DNA of 6,656 nt from assembly GCA_003566875.1 (NCBI GenBank), contig PXBQ01000060.1, forward strand, positions 1-6,656, written 5' to 3'. The stretch is from Spirochaetaceae bacterium (GTDB taxonomy: Bacteria; Spirochaetota; Spirochaetia; DSM-27196; PXBQ01). Shown piece by piece: positions 1 through 6,068 of this stretch (the stretch's first letter is position 1; each line of letters opens with the position of its first letter). The notes under the pieces were generated by a model. That model saw nothing but the letters and a program-made list of their open reading frames with translations, was not told where the DNA came from and ran no database searches. A program made the translations under genes and the position numbers.

Positions 1-630
1 ACCGACCGTATGCCGCTCCTCTACGACGCGGCCGTCGGCGACACCGAATTCCGACACGCGCTCGGTGCCGTCGGCGTGAGTCCTCACGATGCGCCGGAGC
101 GACCCGTCCGCGCGGTACACGTAGTCGTCGCGCGAGTTCAACTCGCCGTCGGCGTCAAGCGACGTCGCGCCGACGAGACGACCATCACGATACGCGTACA
201 TCGTGACCGACTCGAGAACCACGGCGTCGTTCGCATCTGCGGTCTCCGGGTCGACAGGACGTGACACCTCTTCGCGCGTAATCCGTCCGGCCGCGTCGAA
301 CTCGCGGCTGATCACCTCGACTCCGATCCGCGTAACGGTCTCCGAGCGGGGACGACCACGATCGTCAAAAAACACCTGAGTCCGTCGGTTCTCGGTACCG
401 TCGTGCGTCAGGACGCGAAGCTCGTGCTCACGCGTTCTCGTGACGGCGAGCACGTACTCGTGCACCTCGACAGCGTCGCGACGAATCTCTTCGAGCTCGA
501 GCCCGATCGCGTTCGACCGGAAAAAACGCGTCGTGGACGAGGCGTCTGCGTCATTCGACTGTGGATGGACCGCGCCCGCCGTGAAGGCTATGAGAAAAGC
601 GAGCATGGTCGATCGGAACGTAACGCGCAT
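1..630 (-). CDS. Exported protein with YD/ADG-type repeats (C-terminal part missing)
   Basis: Read directly: an uninterrupted minus-strand frame of 210 codons from an ATG at 630 to the window edge, so the C-terminus lies outside. The N-terminus is a plausible Sec signal peptide: basic start MRVTFR, hydrophobic residues 9-20 (MLAFLIAFTAGA), probable cleavage near residue 20. From about residue 87 there are recurring units with a D-x-x-G or ADG core: FFDDRGR 87-93, FDAAGRI 111-117, YRDGRLV 147-153, LDADGEL 158-164, YRADGSL 172-178, THADGTE 184-190, GVADGRV 196-202. Such spacing resembles YD/RHS-type or YwqK/MORN-like beta-hairpin repeats, which often act as surface or periplasmic scaffolds. The start was chosen because its ATG shares one base with the ftsY stop (TGATG) and GGGAG lies 4 nt upstream; an in-frame ATG at 606 would give a poorer signal peptide. 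Function is unknown. It is probably translated by coupling to ftsY. Confidence 0.75.
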   Translation of the reverse strand, partial: MRVTFRSTMLAFLIAFTAGAVHPQSNDADASSTTRFFRSNAIGLELEEIRRDAVEVHEYVLAVTRTREHELRVLTHDGTENRRTQVFFDDRGRPRSETVTRIGVEVISREFDAAGRITREEVSRPVDPETADANDAVVLESVTMYAYRDGRLVGATSLDADGELNSRDDYVYRADGSLRRIVRTHADGTERVSEFGVADGRVVEERHTVG

Positions 631-1496
631 CACTCTCCCAAGATATCGGCGATATACTCGCCGGTCGAGAACACGTCAAGATCGCCGTACTTTTCGCCAC
701 GACCGAGAAATGCCACCGGTATGCCGAGGTTTCGACAGATCTGAACGAGGATTCCACCTTTCGCGGTCGAGTCGTACTTCGCAAGCACGACCGCGTCGAT
801 GCCGACCGCCGAGTGAAATATCTCGGCCTGCTGGTAGGCGTTCTGTCCCGTCGTTCCGTCGATCACGAGAATCTTTTTGTAGTTACAATTCGCCGCCTGA
901 GTCGCGACGATTCGGTCGATCTTCGTGAGTTCCGCGACGAGATTCGCTTTGGTGTGCATGCGCCCCGCGGTGTCCGCAACAACCAACCGGTCGCCGCGTG
1001 AGCGTGCGCTCACGAGTGCGTCGTACACGACGGCGGCGGGATCGGCGCCGGGGCCCTGCGCGACGACGCGGACGCCGAGCCGCTCACCGTGGCGACTCAA
1101 CTGATCGACTGCTGCCGCGCGAAAGGTGTCGCCCGCCGCGAGCACGATTCCCATGTCGCCGTACGTCGTTCGATAGTACTCGGTGAGTTTCGCGATCGTC
1201 GTCGTCTTCCCGACGCCGTTCACGCCGAGGATCAGGAAAACGTTTGTCGTATCGGCGCTGTAAAGATCTCCCGCCTCGGCGAGAAACCCACGTAGAACCC
1301 GCCGGATCTCGTCGATGACCGACATCCTGTCGTGATGCGCGCGATCGGAACGCAACCCGTCGACGAGCTCGACCACGGTCTTTGCGCCGATATCCGCCTC
1401 GATCAGCAGATCCTCGAGTTCGTCGAACACCTCATCGTCGACGCGCCCTCCGGAAAACAACGCGCGCAGTTTCTCTCCAAAACCCTTTTTTTTCAT
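630..1496 (-). CDS. ftsY: Signal recognition particle receptor FtsY
   Basis: SRP-receptor GTPase that docks ribosome-SRP complexes at the inner membrane for co-translational insertion of membrane proteins. Numbering from the upstream ATG at 1508 (292 aa): helical N domain about 10-80; P-loop GVNGVGKT 95-102; DTFRAAA 127-133; DTAGR 179-183; TTGQN 219-223; G4 region AKYDSTAKGG 243-252; closing GRGEKYGDLDVF 269-280. The family G4 consensus is TKxDGTAKGG; here T is A and G is S, but the key K and D remain. The protein is only the NG domain plus a short basic amphipathic N-terminus, without the long acidic A domain of E. coli FtsY, as in many bacteria. I prefer the ATG at 1496 (MKKKGFGEKL, 288 aa) because GAGG sits 5 nt upstream; the ATG at 1508, just after the preceding stop, has only a weak site. 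Its stop overlaps the next gene by one base. Confidence 0.95.
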   Translation of the reverse strand: MKKKGFGEKLRALFSGGRVDDEVFDELEDLLIEADIGAKTVVELVDGLRSDRAHHDRMSVIDEIRRVLRGFLAEAGDLYSADTTNVFLILGVNGVGKTTTIAKLTEYYRTTYGDMGIVLAAGDTFRAAAVDQLSRHGERLGVRVVAQGPGADPAAVVYDALVSARSRGDRLVVADTAGRMHTKANLVAELTKIDRIVATQAANCNYKKILVIDGTTGQNAYQQAEIFHSAVGIDAVVLAKYDSTAKGGILVQICRNLGIPVAFLGRGEKYGDLDVFSTGEYIADILGE

Positions 1497-1511
1497 CTCG
1501 CCTCGCATGTC

Positions 1512-2945
1512 TTACTCAAAATGATACGCTTCTCCGACTGAGATATACCGGACAAGATCCCGCACCGCACGAAACAACAATGCCCCGCTTAAGCCGACCG
1601 AAACCCATCCGCCGTAATACGCGGTGAGCCCGGTACGCGCTATGTCTTCTCGCCCGGAAATCGTCGAACTGCCCTCCGTCGCGGAGAACACCGTGAGGTA
1701 ATCACGGTACACGCCGAACAACACGATCGGCACGGGAACCGAGAGCACAAAATGGCCGAGCGACCGGTAAAAAGCGTTCCGGCGGTCGGTCAACCTTTGC
1801 TCGGCGTCGAAATCGTCGATCGTGAGAGCGCGCGAAACCGTCGCGGGCGAGTCGGGGGTGAGAAGGAACTGCGAATCGCGATACCCTTCGTTCGTAAGCC
1901 GGATATGGTCGACTTTCCACGGCGTCGGGATCGCGATCGGCGTCACGCCGACGTACACCGCGTTTTGGTATACCGACGCGCCGGGAGGAATCGACTCGAT
2001 CGTGACCGGCTCCGTCACGACGGTGGGGTACTCGAGATCGAGAACGAGCTGTTCACGGTGGTCGAGCGTGACGGTCCGAACGACGGCCGGCGCGCCGTGA
2101 TGCACGATTCTCACGGTATGCAAGCCGGTTTCTAGAAACCGAACCGTCGTGTCCCCGTATCCGACGTGTCGGTCGTTCAGAAAGACCCGTACCGACCGGT
2201 CGCCGGTCCGCACCACGATGTCGCCCCAGTCACGACCGGCCACGAAATCGGCGAGTCGGTCGGCAATATCGGCGACGGCATCCTCTATCTCAGTCGGCAA
2301 CACGACGTCGTACTCGGAAGCCACGACTTTTCCGGCGAGCGTCGAGTACGCCGTGGCGTCCACAAAGACGTACTCACCGAGCATCTCGATCGTACCGAAC
2401 ACGATAAGGTCAAGGTCGTGCTCGCGGCTCGTTCGCTCGGGAAACACGACGGCCGGCAACAGCCCCGACTCGCCTTGAACCATCCGAATCGGCTTTGTCG
2501 AGGGAATCTCGACGTCATCCAAACTCATCTCTTCGAGAAGCGCGATTCGCTCGCGCGCCGCGCGTATGTCTTCGCGAGCCGCCGAGCGGGTCCGCTCGCG
2601 CGCGGCTTCGTCGCCGGTTCCAAAATACGCACCGTCGCGTCGCTGAACCGCGTCGGTCAGCCGCCGCCCCTCGCGGACGATCTCGGCATCGATCAACGAG
2701 CGCGCGTACGTCCCGCGTTCGGCCGACGTAATCGTATGCGCATCGATCTCCGATAACCGCTCGCGCAGAAGAAGAGGAACCGAGCGCCCCAAAAACGCAA
2801 GCTCGCTCGCCGCCCCGTCGACATCGAAAACCCCGAAGCCTATCCGCCAGAACTCCCGCGTATCGCGGACGGTCACGGTGACCGCGTCCGCGTAGACCGG
2901 GAGAAGCGATACAACGGCAAACGCGAGCACGGCGGTTTTACGCAT
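1512..2945 (-). CDS. Exported or membrane-anchored protein with two PEGA-like domains
   Basis: A 477-residue protein. Seen in the sequence: signal peptide MRKTAVLAFAVVSLLPVYADA (1-21). Next comes a mixed region (about 30-240) with a charged, probably helical stretch at 78-145 and a segment at 177-236 (LDLIVFGTIEMLGEYVFVDA and what follows) that reads like the alpha/beta fold of TolB-N/LpoB/FlgO-type periplasmic proteins; that resemblance is my inference. Residues 243-306 and 311-375 look like two tandem PEGA-type beta domains. The second is clearer: IESIPPGASVYQNAVYVGVTP matches the pattern 'I.S.PPGA.VY.....G.TP'. Two hydrophobic segments near the end (about 394-418 and 440-466) could be membrane helices. 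PEGA domains are common in bacterial envelope proteins and are thought to bind or sense surface structures. The start overlaps the receiver gene's stop by 8 nt; ftsY begins 15 nt after this gene ends. Precise function unknown. Confidence 0.85.
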   Translation of the reverse strand: MRKTAVLAFAVVSLLPVYADAVTVTVRDTREFWRIGFGVFDVDGAASELAFLGRSVPLLLRERLSEIDAHTITSAERGTYARSLIDAEIVREGRRLTDAVQRRDGAYFGTGDEAARERTRSAAREDIRAARERIALLEEMSLDDVEIPSTKPIRMVQGESGLLPAVVFPERTSREHDLDLIVFGTIEMLGEYVFVDATAYSTLAGKVVASEYDVVLPTEIEDAVADIADRLADFVAGRDWGDIVVRTGDRSVRVFLNDRHVGYGDTTVRFLETGLHTVRIVHHGAPAVVRTVTLDHREQLVLDLEYPTVVTEPVTIESIPPGASVYQNAVYVGVTPIAIPTPWKVDHIRLTNEGYRDSQFLLTPDSPATVSRALTIDDFDAEQRLTDRRNAFYRSLGHFVLSVPVPIVLFGVYRDYLTVFSATEGSSTISGREDIARTGLTAYYGGWVSVGLSGALLFRAVRDLVRYISVGEAYHFE

Positions 2946-3309
2946 TCCGTTTCACTGCTTTCGTGATTGCCGATGCAACTCGCTCTTTTCTGAATGGTTT
3001 CACGACAAAATCTCGTGCGCCGAGCTTGATCGCCTTCACGATCATCTCCTGTTCACCAAGAGCGCTGCACATGACGACGCATGCGGTCGGATCGAGCAGC
3101 ATGAGCTTCTTCAACGCGGTGATTCCGTCCATCACCGGCATAGCGATGTCAAGCAATACTACGTCGGGCTTGTCATCGGTGTATCGGATCAACGCCTCCC
3201 ATCCGTTTCGCGCCTCCGAGGTCACGACGAAGCCGGCCTCTTCGACGGCCTCGCGAATCGCTATCCTCATAAACGTCAGGTCGTCGACGATCAACACCCG
3301 AACGGACAT
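2938..3309 (-). CDS. CheY-type stand-alone response regulator receiver
   Basis: A 123-residue single receiver domain with no output domain. Expected residues are all present: acidic pocket D9-D10 (VLIVDD), phospho-acceptor D54 (VLLDIAMP), switch serine S82 (VVMCSALG), aromatic F101, and invariant K104 in the closing KPF. The segment CSALGEQEMIVKAIKLGARD resembles the CSAMGQQAMV form of CheY from Thermotoga and Bacillus, so it is a chemotaxis-type receiver by similarity. It probably works by phosphorylation-dependent binding to a partner; the cognate kinase is not in the window. The ATG at 3309 was chosen, 2 nt after the prfB stop, with GGGG 5 nt upstream; a GTG at 3327 would add six residues and overlap prfB. 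Its neighbours (prfB, a PEGA protein, ftsY) are not chemotaxis genes, so no cheY symbol is given. Confidence 0.93.
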   Translation of the reverse strand: MSVRVLIVDDLTFMRIAIREAVEEAGFVVTSEARNGWEALIRYTDDKPDVVLLDIAMPVMDGITALKKLMLLDPTACVVMCSALGEQEMIVKAIKLGARDFVVKPFRKERVASAITKAVKRNA

Positions 3310-3311
3310 CC

Positions 3312-4416
3312 TTACCCCGCTTGCCACGACACGCGCAGGTATTCTTCGATGAACTCATCGATCCTACCGTCCATAACGGCGTCGATATTACCGGTCTCTT
3401 TTTTCGTTCGGTGATCCTTGACCATCGTGTACGGATGGAATACGTACGACCGGATCTGGTTTCCCCACGAAATGTCTTTCTTCTCGGCAGCCTTGCTTTG
3501 CGCTTCCTTGTCCTGCTCTTCCTTGTAGTACTGGTACAGGCGCGACTTCAACATCTTCATCGCGGTTGCGCGATTCTTGTGCTGGCTGCGCTCGTTCTGG
3601 CATTGGACGACGATTCCCGTCGCGAGGTGCGTCAGACGTATCGCGGAATCGGTCGTGTTGACGTGCTGCCCTCCGGCACCGCCGGAGCGGTACGTGTCCA
3701 CGCGAAGGTCCTCGGGTTTGATCTCGACGTCGATGTTGTCGTCGACGACCGGCGAACAGTACACCGAGGCGAACGACGTGTGCCGGCGCCCCGCCGAGTC
3801 GAACGGAGAGATCCTCACGAGTCGATGGACGCCGGTCTCGGGCAGCAGGAACCCGAACGCGTACGACCCGGAGACCTCGAGCGTGACCGATTTGATGCCG
3901 CCTTCGGCTTCCTGGATGTCGAGCACCTCAGATTTGAAGCCTCGCCGCTCGATCCATCGCGAGTACATCCGCAGCAACATCGAGACCCAGTCGCACGCTT
4001 CGGTCCCCCCTGCTCCGGAATGGATCGTCAGGTACGCGCCGCCCGCGTCGAACTCGCCGCTCAATAACTCGAGAAAACGGAGCTTTTCGTACCGTTCGGA
4101 TAGATCCTCGAGCGCTTCCTGAATCTCGTCGGCCACGCCGGCGTCTCCTTCCTCGACCGCGAGCTTGAACAGTTCGTCGGCATCGGAGAGATCGTTCACG
4201 AGTTCCACCCAGGGATCATGTTTATCGCGAAGTGTCTTCAACTCGGTCATGACGGCCTCGGCGCGATCTTTGTCGTTCCAGAACTCCGGATTCGCGGTCT
4301 GCGCCTCGAGATCGTTGATGCGACTCTTCAACGCATCGGAGTCAAAGATGCCCCCAAGTTTCGAGGATTTTTTTCTTCGTCGTTTCGAGCGGTGTTCTCA
4401 ACTCATCGATGTTCAT
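3312..4416 (-). CDS. prfB: Peptide chain release factor 2 (programmed +1 frameshift)
   Basis: RF2 recognises UGA and UAA stop codons and triggers peptide release in the ribosome. The gene reads as two frames. The first runs from ATG 4416 for 24 codons (MNIDELRTPL to ETWGHL) and ends in CTT TGA. Skipping one T after CTT gives GAC and continues to the TAA at 3312-3314, for 367 residues, close to the 365 of E. coli RF2. In full-length numbering the UGA-specific SPF tripeptide is at 203-205 (RISPFDSAGRRHTSF) and the catalytic GGQ at 248-250 (SGGAGGQHVN). Also visible are HSGAGGTEACDW and the C-terminal SWGNQIRSYVFHPYTMVKDHRT block. SPF rather than PxT separates it from RF1. The start has GGGAGG 4 nt upstream. 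It is the first gene of the operon with the receiver, PEGA protein and ftsY. RF2 level should regulate its own synthesis through the in-frame UGA. Confidence 0.97.
4341..4355 (-). promoter_or_regulatory. prfB programmed +1 frameshift site
   Basis: On the minus strand the bases read GGGGG CAT CTT TGA C. The elements match the known bacterial RF2 recoding signal: a Shine-Dalgarno-like G run, three spacer bases, the slippery CTT, the in-frame TGA stop, and C as the following base, which weakens termination. The E. coli signal has the same spacing (AGGGGG TAT CTT TGA C). When RF2 is scarce the ribosome shifts +1 onto TTT and continues; when RF2 is plentiful it stops after 24 codons. The recoding itself is inferred from the family. 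Confidence 0.96.
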
Positions 4417-4420
4417 GCGC

Positions 4421-4426
4421 CCTCCC
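4421..4426 (-). promoter_or_regulatory. Ribosome binding site of prfB
   Basis: The minus strand reads GGGAGG, then GCGC, then ATG. This strong Shine-Dalgarno match fixes the start of the short first frame of prfB, which would otherwise be missed because of the in-frame TGA. Confidence 0.85.
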
Positions 4427-4447
4427 ACTGTTTTGGCCTGTTCCCGT

Positions 4448-4476
4448 AGTATACTTATTCCCCGGCTGCGTTCCAA
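4448..4476 (-). promoter_or_regulatory. Sigma70-type promoter of the prfB operon
   Basis: On the minus strand, TTGGAA (4471-4476) is followed after exactly 17 bases by TATACT (4448-4453). This is a good match to TTGACA-17-TATAAT. The predicted transcription start is near 4441, giving a leader of about 24 bases before the prfB ATG at 4416. No stronger promoter is seen between the genes downstream, so this one probably drives prfB through the repeat protein at the left edge. Confidence 0.7.
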
Positions 4477-4508
4477 GGCTTGTTGCGAGCAATCGATTCA
4501 CCGATAAT
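4450..4508 (+). promoter_or_regulatory. Candidate promoter elements for the fibronectin-like gene
   Basis: Two weak candidates face right in the divergent intergenic region. One is TATACT at 4450-4455, the other reading of the prfB -10 palindrome, but no good -35 lies 16-18 bases upstream. The other is TTGTTG (4480-4485), 17 bases, GATAAT (4503-4508); transcription from it would begin near 4515, right at the ATG at 4516, giving an essentially leaderless mRNA. I cannot choose between them from sequence. Confidence 0.3.
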
Positions 4509-4515
4509 GGAATGT

Positions 4516-5733
4516 ATGAAACGTTGGAAGATCGGCTCGACAATCGTGATCATTCTGCTGCTTGCTTCTGCGTCGCTGCTCGCTGACGAGAGCGTGTTTG
4601 TGACGGGGATCAGGATCGCGACGCGCGACCCGGAGGTGCGCATCACGTGGCGCGACGCCCCCAGCTACGACGGTACGTACCGTATCTACCGCCATACTGC
4701 CGCAATCGATCGAGAGAGCTTCTCGGATGCCGTTTTCGCCGGTACGGTCGAACCCGGAATCGAGGCGTTTGTCGATAGACCACCGACCCCCGGGTTCTAC
4801 TACTACGCGGTAGTGGCACACGACGCCGACGACACGCCGGTCACCGAGTTCATTACTTTCCAAAACGTTTCATCGCAGCCGGTTGAGATCACGTCTACCG
4901 CAAGTCTCGAGCAGATCGCAGCCGAGGTCACGTCGATCACCGCAACTCCCGGCACGAACGCGATCACGATAAACCTCGTCGCGACACGAGCAGACCGCGA
5001 GATCGTCGTGTATCGGTCGATTCAACCGTTCCACGGCCTCGAAGGTCTGCAGGAAGCCACGCGAATCGCGACAGTCACGGGAGCCCGCGTTGAGATCCGG
5101 GACGACGCGATACCAGGAGTCCCATACTACTACGCGGCGTTCGACGCCGCGCTCGTCGCGGCCGGTAGTATAGCTCCGGTAGCCGGACGGAATGTGCTAA
5201 CCGAGTCCGTCGAGATACCATTGCCGGCCGCGGCCGCGCGCGTCGCGCCGCAACCGACAGGACCGCGCGACCGCCCGCTTCCGCTTCTGAGGATCACCCC
5301 GTCGCTGAGCGCCGATGCACGAAGCCTGAGCACGCTACCCGAACGCCGCGAGCTCGACCGTGTGACTCTCGCGGCCGTACGGTCGCTACTCGCATCGGCT
5401 CCTGACCTACGGCAGCCGGACCGTTCACCGGAGATCCTTGAAATCGATCGCATCAGCACCAATCAGGGAATCGACGGCGCGATTCACTCGATCGTCACGG
5501 GGCCACTCGCGAACGGGCGTTGGGACGAGACCGCCGAGTTGTTGAGAAACGTCCGCGAGGCGGCGTTCGATTTCGAGACGCAGGCGCGCATCGCGTTTTA
5601 CAGAGGACAAGCGTTGTTTTTCGCGGGAAATACCCGCGAAGCTTTTTTCGAGTTTCTCACGGCCGAAGAAGCGCTGCGCGAGCGTGCGACCCCGTGGATC
5701 AAAGCAACGCTCTCCGAGAGCGCGATCGACTAA
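4516..5733 (+). CDS. Exported protein with two fibronectin-III-like segments
   Basis: A 405-residue protein I do not recognise by name. Seen: signal peptide MKRWKIGSTIVIILLLASAS continuing LLA, with probable cleavage after residue 23. Two Fn3-like beta segments follow: about 28-125, with VRITWRDAP, YRIYRH and the Y-rich strand GFYYYAVVAHD, and about 136-235, with ITATPGTNAITINL, IVVYRS and GVPYYYAAFDA. Each has the T/N-I-x-W/L, Y-R-x-Y/S and YYYA strand pattern. A proline- and arginine-rich linker covers about 236-280. The end (about 281-405) is mostly helical; 354-390 (ETQARIAFYRGQALFFAGNT onward) resembles one TPR-like hairpin. A periplasmic or outer-surface binding role is plausible but unproven. 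The ATG at 4516 was chosen over TTG 4480 and ATG 4507 because it gives a clean signal peptide and has GGA a few bases upstream. It is divergent from prfB and convergent with the next gene, 7 bases away. Confidence 0.82.
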   Translation: MKRWKIGSTIVIILLLASASLLADESVFVTGIRIATRDPEVRITWRDAPSYDGTYRIYRHTAAIDRESFSDAVFAGTVEPGIEAFVDRPPTPGFYYYAVVAHDADDTPVTEFITFQNVSSQPVEITSTASLEQIAAEVTSITATPGTNAITINLVATRADREIVVYRSIQPFHGLEGLQEATRIATVTGARVEIRDDAIPGVPYYYAAFDAALVAAGSIAPVAGRNVLTESVEIPLPAAAARVAPQPTGPRDRPLPLLRITPSLSADARSLSTLPERRELDRVTLAAVRSLLASAPDLRQPDRSPEILEIDRISTNQGIDGAIHSIVTGPLANGRWDETAELLRNVREAAFDFETQARIAFYRGQALFFAGNTREAFFEFLTAEEALRERATPWIKATLSESAID

Positions 5734-5784
5734 CGGCGTCCTACCCTTTGATTTTCTCGCCCGAGATCGGCCTCTCGACGCCGT
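5733..5784. repeat. Inverted repeat at a convergent gene junction
   Basis: ACGGCGTC (5733-5740) and GACGCCGT (5777-5784) are perfect 8-base inverted arms 36 bases apart, spanning the stop codons of the two convergent genes. An inner TCTCG/CGAGA pair (5755-5766) could stack inside. There is no T run on either side, so it is not a standard intrinsic terminator; the arms may also arise by chance in GC-rich DNA. Confidence 0.35.
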
Positions 5785-6037
5785 AGAACATGAACAGCTC
5801 GGATTGAATCCAGATGAAGTTTGAGTTCTCGGTCGGGACGAGGAATCTCGCGGAGTCGACCTCGTCACCGTCCTTGGTGAACACCGTGACTTTCTCAACC
5901 GCGAGAACGGGGTACACCGTCTCGGGATCGAAAAGTTTCGCCATGCTGATGTAGTTCGAAGACATATGCGGGAAAAAATCCCGGAATGCTTTCTTCAGGT
6001 CCTCTTTGACTTTGACGTAAAAAATCCCGGTCGTCAT
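5741..6037 (-). CDS. Uncharacterised 98-residue protein
   Basis: A small, probably cytoplasmic protein: no signal peptide or membrane helix is visible. It starts MTTGIFYVKVKEDLKKAFRD, is rich in aromatics (FFPHM, NFIWIQSELFMFYG), and ends in a basic GEKIKG tail. Predicted beta strands at 3-10, 46-54 and 73-86 suggest a compact alpha/beta fold; this is my reading, not a match to a named family. The start is well supported: GGAGGA (6041-6046) lies 3 bases before the ATG at 6037. A longer in-frame reading from 6094 would run into the upstream gene and lacks such a site. It follows the glucanotransferase-like gene by 31 bases on the same strand, so the two are probably co-transcribed. Function unknown. 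Confidence 0.82.
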   Translation of the reverse strand: MTTGIFYVKVKEDLKKAFRDFFPHMSSNYISMAKLFDPETVYPVLAVEKVTVFTKDGDEVDSARFLVPTENSNFIWIQSELFMFYGVERPISGEKIKG

Positions 6038-6040
6038 GAT

Positions 6041-6046
6041 TCCTCC
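6041..6046 (-). promoter_or_regulatory. Ribosome binding site of the 98-residue protein
   Basis: The minus strand reads GGAGGA, ATC, ATG. This near-perfect Shine-Dalgarno sequence decides the start at 6037 against the longer reading from 6094. Confidence 0.85.
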
Positions 6047-6068
6047 GTTTCGTGGGAACGACACATTT

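Larger units (their letters stand above)
4417..4515. other. Divergent intergenic region
   Basis: 99 bases separate the diverging starts of prfB and the fibronectin-like gene. They hold the prfB ribosome site, the prfB promoter and the weak rightward promoter candidates. The perfect 8-bp palindrome AGTATACT (4448-4455) contains the -10 element on both strands. No riboswitch-like or terminator structure is visible. Confidence 0.8.

Noticed and set aside
440..928. Plus-strand open frame across the ftsY end and the repeat gene
   Set aside because: It is rich in S and R, lacks domain features, and overlaps two supported minus-strand genes.
2166..2756. Plus-strand open frame opposite the PEGA gene
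   Set aside because: It has low-complexity, arginine-rich translation and no good ribosome site, and lies entirely within a better supported gene.
3310..3327. Upstream GTG start for the receiver
   Set aside because: It would overlap prfB; the ATG at 3309 has a better ribosome site and begins right at the conserved first strand.
3321..4067. Long plus-strand open frame opposite prfB
   Set aside because: It is the shadow of a clearly conserved gene in GC-rich DNA; its translation is arginine/valine-rich with no recognisable domain.
4342..4344. In-frame TGA early in prfB, as a sign of a pseudogene or sequencing error
   Set aside because: It sits in the standard RF2 recoding context (G run, CTT, TGA, C), and the +1 frame continues as a full, well-conserved RF2.
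5755..5766. Short TCTCG/CGAGA hairpin as an intrinsic terminator
   Set aside because: The loop is only two bases and no T run follows on either strand; it lies inside coding sequence.
5425..5898. Minus-strand open frame overlapping the fibronectin-like gene and the 98-residue gene
   Set aside because: Its translation is R/S-rich without domain signs, while both overlapped genes have signal-peptide or ribosome-site support.
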